Of a DNA stretch of 64,000 nucleotides, positions 21,864 through 35,994 are shown piece by piece; within the stretch, counting starts at the first letter, position 1, and every line of letters begins with the position of its first letter. Source of the stretch: Calycina herbarum (taxonomy: Eukaryota; Ascomycota; Leotiomycetes; Helotiales; Pezizellaceae). The position numbers and the translations under genes are program-made. The notes under the pieces were generated by a model. It had not been told where the DNA came from and ran no database searches. It saw only the letters and a list, made by a program, of their open reading frames with translations. The stretch lies in contig LLEY01000066.1 in assembly GCA_001414485.1 (NCBI GenBank), forward strand, positions 186,001-250,000. The letters run 5' to 3'.

Positions 21864-23715
21864 ACGTGTTTTATAAGCGAGCTAGCTATATAAGCGAGCT
21901 AGCTACTTTTCTAAACAACTTATTTTTAAATACAAATTACTTAATACTAGAATAAGCTATTATATTATATAAGATACTATAAGATTATTTAGAGTCGTTA
22001 CTATCTTTACTATCTATTATTTCTACTTAATAAGTACGAGAATTATATCTAATTTTGCTATAACGCCTACAGTGCCTCTCTATCCGAACCTTCTTTTTTA
22101 TCTCTCTACTACTCTTCTAATCGCTATCTTCTATAGAAGTAATTAAACTAATTACCTCTTCTACTATTAATATCTCTTAACTCTGAATATATTTCCTTTT
22201 ACAACTCTTATACTTAGTTACAGCCTTAGTTACCTCGCGAAGATCTATGATTTCTTTCTATATTAATACTATATTATATACTATCCTAGTAGAGCCTTTT
22301 TCTAGCTAATTAAGAGACTTAATAATAGAACTAGGCGATAAGTCTTAGTGTCTTTGAATCTAGTCTTAAATAAGTGTTAATTAAGCCTCTATCTCGTATA
22401 TATTACTTAGTATTCTAGACTTCTATAGAGTATCTTCTAGTATAACTAGAGTCGGTGTACGAAGCTTTAAATTAAGCTTTAATAATATAACTTCTAGGTT
22501 GTATAAGACTAGTCTAGCGTCTTAAAAACTTATATAGATATTATCCTTTATAAAAGCTTTATAAAAAGCTACTTTAAAAGCTTAAAAGAAGGTTTCTTTA
22601 GTAATATAGTTAATATAATTATATACTAAGCCAGAGATCTTATTTCTATATACTCGCTTTAATAGCGAAAAACAGCTAATATTAAGCGGCTATAATAAAT
22701 GCGAAGAATATAGAGATATATAAAGAGTAATAATATTAAAGTCTTTATAAAGTCGCTGGAATTCAAGCGAGTTATAGCTTTTATAACTATTAATAATTAG
22801 TAGTTTATATTCTCTAACGCTTTATACTTTTGTATACTTATTAAAATACTCTAACTATGTAACCCTAAGCTTATTATTTGTCTAGCTATTAGTACTAATA
22901 TTAATAACCTAGTCGCGTAGTATATCTATATTCTTATACTAAGAAGATATAAACACCTTACTTATAAAGATAATAAACGGCGGGATTATCTAACCTGTTA
23001 TATTAACTTCTTAAATAACTATAACCTATTCGCGATTATCTAGCTAAACTTTTTTACGTCTCTTATATATTTCTAAACTTGTAATAATAAGCTAAGATAA
23101 TATAACACCTATTATAAAACCGGTCTCGTTGAAATTATATATATCCTCGTCTATAATACTATGTTTATTCTTAAATAACTATATAACTATAAACTATAGG
23201 CTAATAATCCGCGGATCTTTAGTCAAAGCTCGCTAATAATTATAAGAACGACTTTATCGAGTTTTTAGCTTAGATATACGCTAAATAAAGTTGTCTAGCT
23301 AGTTCCTATCTATAGACTACCTATCGCGCTTCTTTAGTAAGTTATTAGCTATATCTCGTACTATATCCTTTATAGACGAAAACTCTCTCGAATCCTACTC
23401 TAATATATATCTAATTATCGCCTTCTTCTCTAGCTTTGTAAGTTTCTTTGAATTAGGCTCGTAATCGCGTCTTAGTTAGATTCTAGCGCGTCGGCTTAAA
23501 ATAGTAGATCGAGGAGTATTATAGGCCTTCGTAGCGCTTTATTAAGTAATTTATACGTCGTTTTCAAGTACTTAGATAGCTAAGTTAATCTTGTTTTCGT
23601 TAAGAGATATTTAAGTATTATTTAGTAGAGATAATATAACTAGAAGTTAATAATTATTATAAAGTTTAAAAGGTAGCTAGCTTACTTATATAGCTAGCTC
23701 GCTTATAAAACACGT
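21864..23715 (-). mobile_element. pogo-type DNA transposon (1,852 bp), minus strand, RIP-mutated
   Basis: Flanked by TA (21862-21863 and 23716-23717). Ends read ACGTGTTTTATAAGCGAGCT and its complement; the left end has two direct copies of a TAAGCGAGCTAGCTA unit. The transposase is on the minus strand and starts near 23615 with MSLNENKINLAI; the following PRSTILSRRARI and YEPNSKKLTKLEKKAI are typical of Fot1/pogo N-termini. Many stops. A 130-bp AT-rich spacer without features separates it from the element at 19871-21731. Confidence 0.85.
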
Positions 23716-23717
23716 TA

Positions 23718-24360
23718 AGCTATTATAAAAGCGACGATATCTAATAGTTATTATAAATACGTCTTTTTTATAAGTTTTCTCTTAAGATTTTTCTTAGACT
23801 TATTTATATATAAGCTTAGTAGCTAGCTATTTATTATAATCTTTAAGTTTTCTATTAATATATCTATTTTATTTATAAGCTAATAGATAATTCTAACTAA
23901 TCTTATTTTTATAATAATAGATTAAATAATAAATATTATTATTATATAGATAAATAAGCCTCTGACTTATATCTATCCACGTGACTAGCACGCTAGTACC
24001 ACGCTAGCACAAGTATAAATAGTTATACTCTATATACCTAGAATAGCTATAGAGAATATAATAGGTATATATAACTAGATAGATTTATAACTAAGTTATA
24101 CTAATAATATCTATAACGATTTATACTTGAAGAGTACTCGGTCTACCGACCTTCGTATAAAACGTGACCTTACGTAAGCTCGACGTAAGAAGTTCTAACA
24201 TCGTTCTAATAACTGGTAATTATATATAGCCTCGGCGTATAAAACCTCTTTCCTCGTACGTAGAATAGACTTCTTCTATTTTCTTCCTTAGTTAATTCTT
24301 CTTATAATAAGATAACCTTATCTATTAACCTCTTTATATTCAGCTTATAATAATATCTAT
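23718..24360. other. AT-rich spacer, unassigned repeat debris
   Basis: 643 bp between two pogo elements with no coding signal. At about 23976-24010 there is a less mutated patch with CACGTGACTAGCACGCTAGT and a nearby imperfect inverted copy (CACGCTAGCAC), and 24125-24290 is also less AT-biased. These may be solo-LTR remains, but I found no second copy in the window. Confidence 0.4.
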
Positions 24361-24362
24361 TA

Positions 24363-26206
24363 ACGTGGTTTATTACCGAGTAGCGTATATTACTGAGTAG
24401 CGTACTTTCTCTCTACTCTACTACTTTAATATTAGATTAATTAACTATAATAAATAATATTAATTAAAACTACTTAGAATCTAATAAACTAGATATATCT
24501 ATAACCTCTTAACAAGTTTATATATTATAACTAGTCTTTCTATAAGTGCTATACTATCGCCTAGAGGTTTGTCTCTTATTTTACCTACCTCTCTTAGAAC
24601 GCTTATCGTGTTAAGCCTGTTTCTCTGCCTCCTTTTAAGCTAATACGTTCTATATATCCTCTATAGTAAGTATATCTCTTTAATAGACCCGAGTCTTTTT
24701 AGCTCTACAGCGCTTACTAAGTACTTTATTTACCTTACGAAGAGTATAGACTTCAGCTAATAATAAAGTTATCTTATAAGCTAATAGCTCTATACTCTTT
24801 ACTAATATAGCTATAGTCTTAAAAATAGGAGTTAGTAAGCTTTCTTAATAGTGTAAAATATAATTCTTAACTAAAGTTGTTTATAAAAGAGCGTTAGTTA
24901 GGTTACGAGAGGTCTGTAAGACCTAAGAGTTAGCGGCCGTAGAGAGAGGTCTAGTAGATATAAGAGTTCGTAATCGGATATTAAGCTTTAATATTATAGT
25001 CTAGGGATTAAAAGATACTAAGCCAGCTCTGTAGAATCTAGCTTAGGCGTTTTAAGTTATTATTAATTACTTATAAGCTATATAAAAGGCTAAAAAGAAC
25101 TCGACCTTAGTAATATAGTTAATATAAGCTTTAATAAAGATCTTAATTTAACGCTTATATATATGTTTAAGAATACTAAAACACTTAATATTAAGTAGCT
25201 AGGTTAAATAAGAGGAATAAGAAGGTAGGTAAAGAGTAATAATATTATTAGCTTTATAATACTCTTAAAATACAGCTGATTTATAACTCTTATATCTATC
25301 TAATACTAGTATTCGATATAGCTCTTTCGCGTAACTACGAGTATATTTATTAAAGTGTTATAGCTATTCTAAGCCTATTTTATTATTAGTCTATCTATTA
25401 CTTATAGGTTTAATAACCTAGTTATATAGAAGGCCGCTCTTAGTATACTAATTCGTAAGATAATTCTTCTCTTAACTACTAAAAACAGAGACACGTTCTA
25501 ACCCTCGCTATTAATATAAGTAATTACTATAGCCTATTTCTAATTACTAGGCTAAACTGCTTTACCTCTACTATATTAATTAGCACGAGTTATAACTATT
25601 ACTAGGTAGATAATTCCTATTATAAACTCTATTTTATTAAAGTTATAAAAGTCGTAGTCTAAAATACTATATTTTACTCTTATATTCTCTATAAGTTAAA
25701 ACTACGTACTAATAAGCTCTAGATCTTTATATAAGGCTCTTTAAAAGTTATAAACGCGATTAAAACGCGTCTTTAATTCTAGTCGACGTTATACGAATCG
25801 ATATACCTAGAGCTTACTAACGCGTTTTCTCTCTTACGATTCGAGGATATAATTCGCTATATCTTCTATACTAGCTAACTAGGGTATAAATCCTCTTATA
25901 TCTAGATTAAGTATATATCGAATAAGTGTCTCCTCTTCTAAGTTATTTAATTTATAATAATTAGGTTTAGTTTTAAAGTAATAGGTTTAGCTAGCTATTC
26001 TATATTAAAGTATTATTTTAGAGACTTTATAGATTTTTATAATAGAGCGACGACTAAGTTTTTTAGATATTCGAATAGCCTCGATAGCTAGGATAATTCA
26101 TACTTCTTAGGTTTAGATTTCTATAGTTAGTTATTAAGAAAACGTATATTAAAGTTAGTAGGTAGTAAAGTAGAGGAAAGTACGCTACTTAGTAATATAC
26201 GCTACT
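24363..26206 (-). mobile_element. pogo-type DNA transposon X, left 1,844 bp of a split copy
   Basis: The left end ACGTGGTTTATTACCGAGTA follows TA at 24361-24362. The transposase is on the minus strand: N-terminus near 26120, legible YEL-S-LSRLFEYLKNLVVAL-type HTH region, C-terminus near 24500. Its right end is cut inside the terminal repeat at 26206, and the missing 16 bp are at 61956-61971. Rejoined, the copy is 1,860 bp, equal to the complete copy at 32748-34607. It is the outermost host of the whole block to 61971. RIP stops make it inert. It is of the same family as 4958-5480. Confidence 0.85.
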
Positions 26207-26448
26207 TATTAAGAGTTACACCTGTAGAGTAAGTCTTAGAGTACTCTAGCGACGTATTTACGTAACCTCGCTTAGCAACGTATAGACGTGATAGAACCTT
26301 CGAGAGTACTCTTAGTAGAACCCTCTAGAATAAGTTAACTAAGTATATAAGTTAGTAAGAACTCTAGCTTAGAAAGAACAATCGAATCTTCTTATATATA
26401 GACAGCCTCTGTAGTTTAATCTATTAGTACTTACTATAAGCTCTAATA
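26207..26448 (+). repeat. 5' LTR of element B (242 bp)
   Basis: Starts TATTAAGAG (from TGTTAAGAG) and ends CTAATA. It has the same length as the LTRs at 31486-31727 and 61709-61950, with differences that are mostly transitions. It is preceded by CTACT inside the pogo terminal repeat. Confidence 0.92.
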
Positions 26449-29400
26449 TTAGATTCGATTTAAAAACAACAGGCTTTTATAGTAATACTAGAATATATTA
26501 GACTATTTTAGTAATACTAGAATATAACGAGCCTTTATAGCGATACTAGAATATATCAGGCTATTTTAGTAATACTAGAACTTAAGAGCCTTTATAGTAA
26601 CACTAGAATATATTAAGCTATTTTAGTAATACTAGAATATATCAGGCCTTTATAGTAATACTAGAACTTACAGGCTATTCTACGGCATTTATAGAACTTA
26701 TAGACGATAGAAGAACTATAAGAAGACGGTATACTAAATCAGCTATCTGCCTAGTTTCTATAGTATATTTAAAAGTAGTAGAATTAGTTAATATCTATCT
26801 AAGAGAACGATCGTCTACAGATTACGAATAAGTAAAAGAAGGATAAGAAAGCTCGCTTATAAATAGTTTATAATAATAATAAACCTAGGAAATCTCTTCT
26901 TCTACTACTAGAATACTACAGAGACTCTAATAAGCTAGAAGCTTAGTTATAATAGGTATAAGCTAAAATCGAAGTTAACTACTATAAATATACTAAATAT
27001 ATTAAGTTTTAAGTACTTAATAGATCCTTATAAGATAAGACGCTTTATAGAATAGAAGTATAGATATAGGAACAGAGTAAGCTAGAACTAGCTAGTAGTA
27101 GTAACTTCTTAGATAAAGTCGAGTTCGTTTTTAGAGACTTATAAGCTAAGGAAAGAGTATAATAAAAGCTGAAATCCTTCTACTAAGGCTTAAGACTATT
27201 TTTAGAGATCTTTATAGAATAGTAAGCTCTGCTTATAGAGTCTAGAGAAGGATCTTAGCTAGATAATATAAAAAAGATATCTCTTAACCGAATTCTTAGT
27301 AACAAGTTAGTTAAGATAATAATTACAGTTTCTTCTTAATCTAACTTTAAGTCTTACTACTCTATTATTAAAGAAACGAACAACCGCTTAAGAGCTTATA
27401 AAGCTCGAATATTAAGATCTAGGGACTAGGCTCTTCTAGAAACACTATAGACCTCTTAAAAACACTCGACAGATACTATATAATAAGTAATAAGTAGTAA
27501 AATCGCTAATAGACTAGAAGTCACCTATAAAGCATCTATAAAAGATATAGATTAGAAACCGGCACCTACTAAAGTCTTAATAACTAGTACTAAGCATGCT
27601 AAATAGGTGTTCTAGGAAGAACGAAGTAACCGTGCTTATACTAGTTGCTATTTTTACTATAGAGCTACTAGTTATTTTATTTAAGAATATCTATATAGAC
27701 TACTAAGGCGACCTATAACAGCGGATTCGGTCTATAAATAGAAGGCAGAGGTTAAGAAAGTAGTGCTAGAATTAGAAGAAGAAGATAGTAATATCTCCTT
27801 AGATTTGGAAAACTAGTAGCTTCTGTTAAAAAGCGTAGACAGAGGCGACGAAGAGAGTTATTAGAAATAGATACTTAAAGACAGTTTAAGTAGGAATATA
27901 TAGACGAAAAACCTCTTCTTATATCGGCTTTAGTAAATAGAGTAGCTACTTTATAAGCCTTAGTAGAATTAGAGTATTTAGTTTATAGGATTATTTTAGA
28001 CTGTTTTATCTGTCGTTACTAGCTCTCTTACGTATAAATTAAACTAAGACACTTATAGTTAGTAGAAGAAGTCTTAGAAGATATAGTATTATAGGTTATT
28101 TCTTTTAACATAGATATTAGAGGATACTAGTAGTGACAGATATATACCTATATAGTCTATAAGATTAAAGGTTATAAAATAATTCTAGAGAAGTCGTAGT
28201 TACAAAAGAAGCGAGTATTACTTAACGTAGCTAAAGAATACTTACTTTTCTAAGACTCTATCTTAGAAGTCTATAGCAAACCAGAAGAAGGCTCTTATAG
28301 TTATAGACTAGTAAGTACGTCTGTCTTTCGCTTTCTTATAGATCGAAAACAGAAGCTATAGGTTTTTATAACAAGTCTTATAGATATTATAAAAGTATTA
28401 GTAGAAAAGAAGTATATAGATCTATAGACGAAGCTACCTAGCTAGATTAGCTTAGAATTCTATCTAGTATTTAATAGAAAGGAAGTAAATAAGTTACCGG
28501 TATATTATAAAGGAATTGATTATAGTATTAAGCTCTTATAGACTAAAAACGGATTAGAAGAAACAGTTCTCTAGGGGCCACTCTATAATATGTTATAAGA
28601 CGAGCTATTAGTACTCTATAAAACCTTAATAGAGTTACTAGACAAGGAATTCATTCGAGTAAGCAACTCTCTAGCAGCTACGCTAGTACTCTTTATATAG
28701 AAGCTAGGAGAGAGCCTATAGTTCTATTATAACTACTAGGTACTAAATAAGTTAACCTATAAGGACTACTATCTATTACTCTTAATTTAAGAGATACTTA
28801 ACTAGATTAGAAAAGCAAAGTAGTTTATAAAAATAGATATTATTACTATGTTTTATAAGATACGAATTAAGAAGAGAGACGAGTAGAAAACGGCTTTCTA
28901 GATACGCTTTAGGCTTTTTAAATAGCTTATTACCTCTTTTAAGCTTGTAAATACTCCTAGTACTTTCTAGTAGTATATTAATTATATGCTTTAAGAGTTC
29001 TTAGATAACTTTATCTTAGTATATATCAACGATGTCTTAGTCTTTATAGATAGTACTTATAACTAGTACCGTAAGTATGTTTATAAAGTAATATAAAGGC
29101 TTTAAGATACTAGGCTATAGCTTAATATTAATAAGTACGAATTTAAAGTATAGTCTACAAAGTATCTTAGGTTTATTATAGAAGTAGGGAAAGGTTTATA
29201 GATAGACCTAGCTAAAATATAAGCTATTATAGATTAGAAAGCACTAATAATAGTAAAAGATATTCTTAGCTTCCTAGGATTTGCGAATTTCTATTAACGG
29301 TTTATTAAGGACTTTTCATAGATTATAGCTTCTCTTTATAGACTTGTTAAAAAGGATATATCCTTCTAATAGACAGACGAAGCGAATAGAGCCTTTGAAT

Positions 29401-31485
29401 AGTTAAAGTAGGCCTTTATAGAGGCCCTAGTACTAGCTTAGTTTAACCTAGATTACGAGACAGTTCTAGAGATAGACTCCTCTAGATATTACTTAGAAGG
29501 CGTACTCTCTTAAGTAAAGAATAGCGTCTTATAGCCTATAGCCTTCTTCTTAAAGAAACACGTACCTACTAAATATAATTACCTAATATATAATAAAGAG
29601 TTATTAGCTATTATTTATTACCTTAAGAAATAGAAAGCAGAGTTAAAAAGTATTAAGCAGTTTATAATACTTACGAATTATAAGAATCTTAAGTACTTTA
29701 TAATAGTCTATAAACTGTTCGAAAGACAAATACAGTAGTAGTTAATACTTAGCAAGTTTAATCTAATAATCTAATACCGCCTAGGTAAAGAGAGAGAACT
29801 ACTAGATATATTAATAAAAAGGGACTAGGACCTCTTAGAGGAGGGAGATAAACGTCTTAATTATAGAATAGTATAATTAATTCTAGATAGAATAATTCAA
29901 GGAAATACTATATAGCTAGTACTAGTATTAACAAACAGGAGGAATTAAGTAAGCGACGTAGCGACGTAGCAAGCGTTTATAGACTAACTATAGAACCTCT
30001 AGGAAGAGGGAAAGGTATAGAATAAGGACTTTAGGCGTCTTATAGACACTATCTACTAAGGAGATAGAGTGTTTCTAGTAGACCTCGCTTCTTTAGTTAA
30101 AGTCTCTGTCTCTAACTGCTTAGTTAATAAGAACGGTGATTTACAGTTTAGAGGTAGACTATAGGTCCCCGACTATAAGCTGCTATAGACTATAATTATA
30201 TAGGAACTCTATGATTCTATACTTATAAGCTATTCTAGTAAGAATAGGATAATTATAATAGTCTTAAGAGAGTTCTTCTAGCTAAACCTATAGACTATAG
30301 TTAAGTAGTTTATCTATAACTGTGGAGTTTATAGACGTACTAAGGTTTAGAGAGATCGTAAACAAGGCCTGCTTCGTCTATTACTAATTCCTAAGCAGTA
30401 ATAGCAGGAGATCTCTATCGACTTTATTAGACTACTACTTATAAGTAAAGGCTCTGATATAATAGCAGTGTTTATAGACCGTTTAGGTAAAGAGGTGCTT
30501 CTTATAGCCTATAACTCGACTATATTATCAGAGGAATTTACTCGCTTATTTATTACTATACACTATAGCTTATATAGACTACTAAGAGTAATAGTGTCTA
30601 ATAGAGGCCTGTAATTCATTAGATAAGTATAGAAGACGCTTTGTAACTTCTTACGGATTAAACGACGGATCTCTATAGTCTTCTATCTATAAACTAATAG
30701 GTTAATAGAACGGGCAAATGCTAAAGTCGAGACGCTTCTATAGCAGTAGATTAATATAGCTTAGAACGACTAAGCCGACTAGCTGCTAGTAGTACAGCTA
30801 GCTTTTAATAGACGGGATTTAATATTAACAGATATAAGCCTTCTCTAACTTAGCCACAGCTATTCGTTATAGACTATTAACCCCTTAATAGACGTCGTAG
30901 TACCTATAAACATAAAAACACTAATTTAAAAGAGCGAAGCAATAGTAGTAAAGATTAAGGCTATTATAGAATAGGTATAATTATTAATAGTAAGAGTATA
31001 ATAAGACTAGAAGACTTAAGTAAATCGTTTACGAAATACCGCTCCTATGTATAAGGTTAGAGATAAGGTTTACTTAAGCTTATAGAATATATAGATAGAT
31101 AGAGCTAGTAAGAAACTAGATACTCGATCTGCTAAGTTTATAGTTATCGAGGTTATTAGCCTGTCTATATATAAGCTAGACACTCTGTCTAGTATCTATA
31201 ATATCTTTAATATAGACTTATTAAGGCTAGCAGCTAGACCCGCTGTCTAGTTAAATTATAGACGATGATTAACTACTTATAATATTAGTAGACGATACTA
31301 TAGAATAGTAAGTTAAAAGAATACTAGGTTAATAGTAAAAGAAGCTCTTAGAGAAAGGCTCTTATACTCGACTCGAGTATAAGGTTAAATAGATAAGATA
31401 TATAAACCTAATATAGAAACCTACTACTAAGTTAGAGGACATAGTAGCTTTAGACACCTACTTTTAAGAGTAGGAAGAGAGGTAA

Positions 31486-31727
31486 TATTAAGAGTTATAC
31501 CTGTGGAATAAGTCTCGGAGTACTCTAGTAACGCATTCACGTGACCTCGCTTAGCAACGCATAGACGTAATAGAACCTTCGAGAGTACCCTTAGTAGAAC
31601 TCTTTAGAAAGAGCTAACTAAGTATATAAGTTAGTAAGGACTCTAGCTTAGAAAGAATAATCGAATCTTCTTATATATAGACAGCCTCTGTAGTTCAATT
31701 CATTAGCACTTGCTATAAGCTCTAATA
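31486..31727 (+). repeat. 3' LTR of the recombinant element B (242 bp)
   Basis: Same ends and length as the other two B LTRs. It retains more C and G (for example CACGTGACCTCGC) than the left copy. The flank on its right is pol of chromovirus A3, not pogo. Confidence 0.92.
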
Positions 31728-32747
31728 TATATAAGCTAGGAACCTATAATTTCTCTTTTATATACTAGTTATAACCTTTATATATATTCTAAATTTTATC
31801 TATCTAGATGTCGTTCGTTACCGCTATTTTATATATAGTAGGTACTAAGTCTTTATTCTTAAGAGTTTTTAAGATTATAATCTTTTTATACTCTTTATTT
31901 CTCTTATATCCGGGTTTCTAGCTAAGAGTATTAGCTTAAGTATTTAACGTTCCTTTTATATATTAAATAATAATATTAACTTCTTCTAATATCTCTAACT
32001 ATCTAGCTAATCGTCTAGTCGTAAGTTCCTTAGTTATTATAAATGTTCTAAGATTCTTATAGTTAGATAAAACTATAACTAGATATTTTACTAGCTATAA
32101 ATAAATTCTCTAATATTCTAAAGCTAATACTATAGTAAGTAATTCTTTATCAAAGATACTATAGTTTTATTATACTAGGTTAAATGTTTTAGAATAATAT
32201 ATAATAGATATAAGTTTCTCTTTTCTATTTAGTTATAGGTAAATCGTACCTACTAATATATCTAAGGTATCTGTTTTAATTATACTCGGTTTTTCTATAA
32301 ACCTTACTTTAATCCTTTAAAAAGCGTTCTTAGTCTATTTATTCTAAATAAATTTAATAGCTTTCTTAACTAGTATTATTATTAGTTTAGTAATCTTTAT
32401 ATACTCTTATATAAATAGATAATAAAAGTTTATAAATCTAAGAAAGGACTATATATCTTTTATATTCTTTAGTAATTTCTAGTTTAAGATATCTTAGATC
32501 TTTACTAGATCTATTTCTATTTTCTCTAAGCTAAATACCTATCTTAGGAAAAGTGTCTAAGTTACTCTAAACTTGTATTTCAAGAGTTTTAACTAAGAGT
32601 TTACTTTTATAAGTTATTATAAAACTTCTTTAATATATCTCTTATATTCTTCTTCTTTTTCTAAGAAGATTAAAATATTATCTAGGTAATAGATTACTAT
32701 TACTCTTAGAAGATCTCTTAAAATATTATTATTTTATCTTTAATATA

Positions 32748-34607
32748 ACGTGTTTTATTACTTAGCGAGCTATATCACTTAGCGAGCCATTTTTCCCCAC
32801 TACTAACTATCTAACTATAAGACGCGATTCTTTATATTAAAATAACTCAAATACAAACAATTAAAGCTCGAATCACTCTTATAATCAAAGCAAAGCAAAC
32901 GAACCCGCGTTTAAGCCAACGTAAGCTAGTAAAGCAGTTTAACATCCCTCGATCGACATTATAGTATAGAATAGCTGGTCGCACCTTATAAATAGACACC
33001 TAGCATAGGCAGCCGAATCTGACTCTAGTAGAAGAGGAGGCGATTATTTAATATATTCTCGACTAAGATGCTAGAGGGTTTTCGCCCCGGAGAGCAGATA
33101 TATAAGATATAGCCGACCTTCTAATAGACAAGCGTAGCACGCGACGTGTTAGGAAGTACTAGACCTCTCGCTTTATTTAACGACGACTAGAGCTTTCTAC
33201 GCGTCTTTCTCGTATCTACAACTACTAGAGAGCCCTCTTAGAAGATCCGGACATATTAAGCGTGTGGTTTCGATTAGTTACAAACATATGTATAAAGTAT
33301 AGGATCTAAGTCTCCGATTTCTATAACTTCGACGAGACTAGCTTTATAATAGGTATAATCGGCAGAAAGACGGTCGTTATACACTCTAATCGACAGTCTA
33401 ATCTAAAGCTTATTTAGCCTAGTAATCGGGAATAGGCTACAGCGATTTATACGGTTGTAGTAGACGGCTATATAGTACCCCCTTTTCTATATATTCAAGG
33501 TCGATTTCACCTTACGCCTTAGTACTAGAACAGTAACATACTAGCGGATTAGGTTGTTAAAACGACTTAAAACGGTTAGACTAATAATAATATAAGTTTA
33601 GAATAGCTTAAACACTTTAATCAAGCAACTTAGACGCGTCGAGTTAGCCGTTATCGGATGCTTATATTAGACGGTTATAAGAGCTACGTTAACGCTGAGT
33701 TTAACGAATACTATAAGGAAAACGATATAATACTACTATGTCTACCTTCTCATTCTTCGCACTTAACTTAGCCTCTTAACGTTAGCTTATTTAGCTCGTT
33801 AAAACAGGTATATAGTAACTAGATATTACATCTAGTCTAGCTTTAAATTATATATATTACTAAGGACGAGTTCTTTCCTATGTTTAAAGTAGCCTTTACT
33901 ATAGTTTTTATAGAAAAAAACGTTAAAGGTAGCTTCCGAGGGTCTGGCCTAGTACCTTAGAACCTATAAGCAGTAATATTAAAGCTAGATATTCGTTTAT
34001 AGACGTCTTCTCTCTATAAAACACCTCCTAGTTTACCCCGACCTTAGGTCTCCTAGACGTTAAAGAATATAATTGAAGCTATTTCCTAGTCTACTCTAAT
34101 TAAAGATCGGGTAGCTAAGTACTAGGGAAGCTTGCTAACTCCGATTATTACTACTATCGACTAGCTAGTAAAGGCTATAGTTGTGATTAACTATAAGTTA
34201 ACGCTTGTAACTAATAGAATTAAGACGCTTAAAGAGGCAAATAAAGTCCTTTTAAAGCGGCGACGCGTGAAAAGAACTTGTTTATAAGATTCTAGACTTC
34301 TTACTAGATCGTAGGTAGGGTAGCTTTTAAAGGATAAGGGCTTAGTTAAAGAAAAAAGACGCGACGAAGATGTTAGCGAGGGTTTGTCGAAGCGGCGCCG
34401 TACGACTGGTCGGGTTTGTAGTATCTGTCGTAAACCTAGCTATAATGTAAGAACCTGCTTAGAGGCTGTAGATGTATCTAGTTTATTAGACTCTGATTTG
34501 AATTAACTGTTTTAAGCTTGATTTAGTAGTGTTATAGGGTTTAATAGTTAGGAGGTCTAGAAAAGTAGCTCGCTAAGTAATATAGCTCGCCAAGTGATAA
34601 AACACGT
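32748..34607 (+). mobile_element. pogo-type DNA transposon (1,860 bp) inside A3
   Basis: Flanked by TA (32746-32747 and 34608-34609). Ends read ACGTGTTTTATTACTTAGCG and complement, with the AGCGAGC word repeated within each end. The transposase reads on the plus strand from about 32840: EARITLIIKAKQTNPRLS, then PRSTLWYRIAGRT (helix-turn-helix), later FYNFDETSF and LDGYKSY in the catalytic domain. It is less AT-shifted than its host A3, but Trp and Gln stops are present. The A3 pol sequence is continuous across the insertion once the element and one TA are removed. Confidence 0.88.
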
Positions 34608-35632
34608 TATAGCTAGTATATTATAAAGTCTAAATAGTATAACTATATATTTATAAAGGCTTAATAGTAAGATAAATACTATCTTTTATTCATCTCTAAC
34701 TTTTATTTATATAAGTCTATAGACATTTTATTAATCTAGTTTCGTAAATCGTACTACCTTATCTAACTTATCTTATAAGTATTAGCTAGATAGTAGTAGA
34801 TAAGCGTTCTTAACTATAGTATAATTTACTTCTTAGTAATTAATATATACTCTCTTATCTAAGTTGTTTTTTTTCTTAATAATAAGTATATTTAAGGTAA
34901 TTAGTAATTTAGATTTTCTAATATATCTCTTCTTAATACCTTTTTTTATATAACTTTCTATTCTCTATAAGCTTTTCTAGTTATATAACTAAAGCTTCTA
35001 CTTTAAGAGATAATAACTCTCTTTTAATTTAATCTTATAATCTTATAAGCGATGTTCTAGCAAAGCTTATAAGTCTTCTAGGTTTTTAAACAAAGCTTTA
35101 AATTCTTTATACTATATAGGTATTTTATTATTAGCTTTCTTACTAACCTATAGAAGACCCTGAGTAAGGTGTTCTAGCGTCTTAGAAGAGGTAGCGCTAA
35201 CCTTGTTCTAGTATTATAGTTATAATTATAAACCTATATAATTATATTAACTAAAGGTTATTTTCTAAGCCTTTTAGTTAATATCTAGATTATATTCTTA
35301 AATCTATAGTATATTAAGTATCGCTTTCTTATTCTCTATTTTAATAATATTAAATTATATATCTAAGTAGTGTCCTTCGATAGTAATACTTATTAGAATA
35401 GTTTACTAATCGATAATTCTATTCTAATATATAACGTCTATTCTATTAACTACTCTTAAGCGGTATAGTCTTATATCTTTAATTAAGACGTTTAGCTTCT
35501 TCTAAGCTACTAGGGAAAGAAAATTACCTATTACTCTAGAATTAATTAAGACTTAGAGTTCCTTTCTTCTTATTTTTACTATTACTATAAGTTAATTTTC
35601 TCTATATATAGTATTTAATTCTCTTATAATAG

Positions 35633-35994
35633 TGTTAGTATTAGGTAATAACTACCTTACTTACTAATAGACTTTAGGTTTAAACCTTAGTCTATACTAG
35701 TTCTTTCTAGTGTTATCTAGAAGATTCGGTTACGTTCTCGGTTACGTAAACACGTGATCCTTAGAATCTTCTAGTAACTATTATATTTATAAGCTATAGA
35801 AGCTTCTAGTACTTATCCTAGAAGTATATATAGCTCTCTACTATCCTTATAGTTAGAAATCAAGTTAATTTTAAGTCTTTTACTTATACTTATCTACCGA
35901 TTCTATAGAAACGTGATTTAACGATCACTTAACCTACTCTGTGCTTATCTATACACGGTAACCTAATCTATTACGTTACCCTGTTCCTTCTACA
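35633..35994. repeat. Solo LTR (362 bp) of a family not otherwise present
   Basis: The A3 sequence is interrupted by 362 bp that begin TGTTAGTATTAGG and end CCTTCTACA, bounded by the 5-bp duplication AATAG (35628-35632 and 35995-35999). TG...CA ends with a 5-bp duplication are typical of LTR elements. No internal region and no second copy are in the window. The strand is unknown. Confidence 0.75.

Larger units (their letters stand above)
26207..31727 (+). mobile_element. Ty3/Gypsy retrotransposon B (5,521 bp), probably a recombinant copy
   Basis: Two 242-bp LTRs (26207-26448 and 31486-31727) bracket gag and pol on the plus strand. In pol order I can read a gag region, protease, RT with YIND in place of YxDD at 29022-29033, RNase H (about 29500-29830, NYKNLKYFI), integrase (about 30300-31100) and a chromodomain-like end (about 31370-31450). 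A purine tract AGAAGAGAGG-like lies just before the 3' LTR. Stops at Gln and Trp codons abolish expression. The left flank is CTACT (26202-26206), the right flank TATAT (31728-31732): they do not match, whereas the left flank matches the sequence after the LTR at 61709-61950. Confidence 0.85.

Noticed and set aside
26449..26660. Short spaced repeat TAATACTAGAATATA-like, superficially CRISPR-like
   Set aside because: It consists of repeats of about 30-40 bp with no unique spacers, lies inside a Gypsy element just after the LTR and in a fungal genome; a simple internal repeat.
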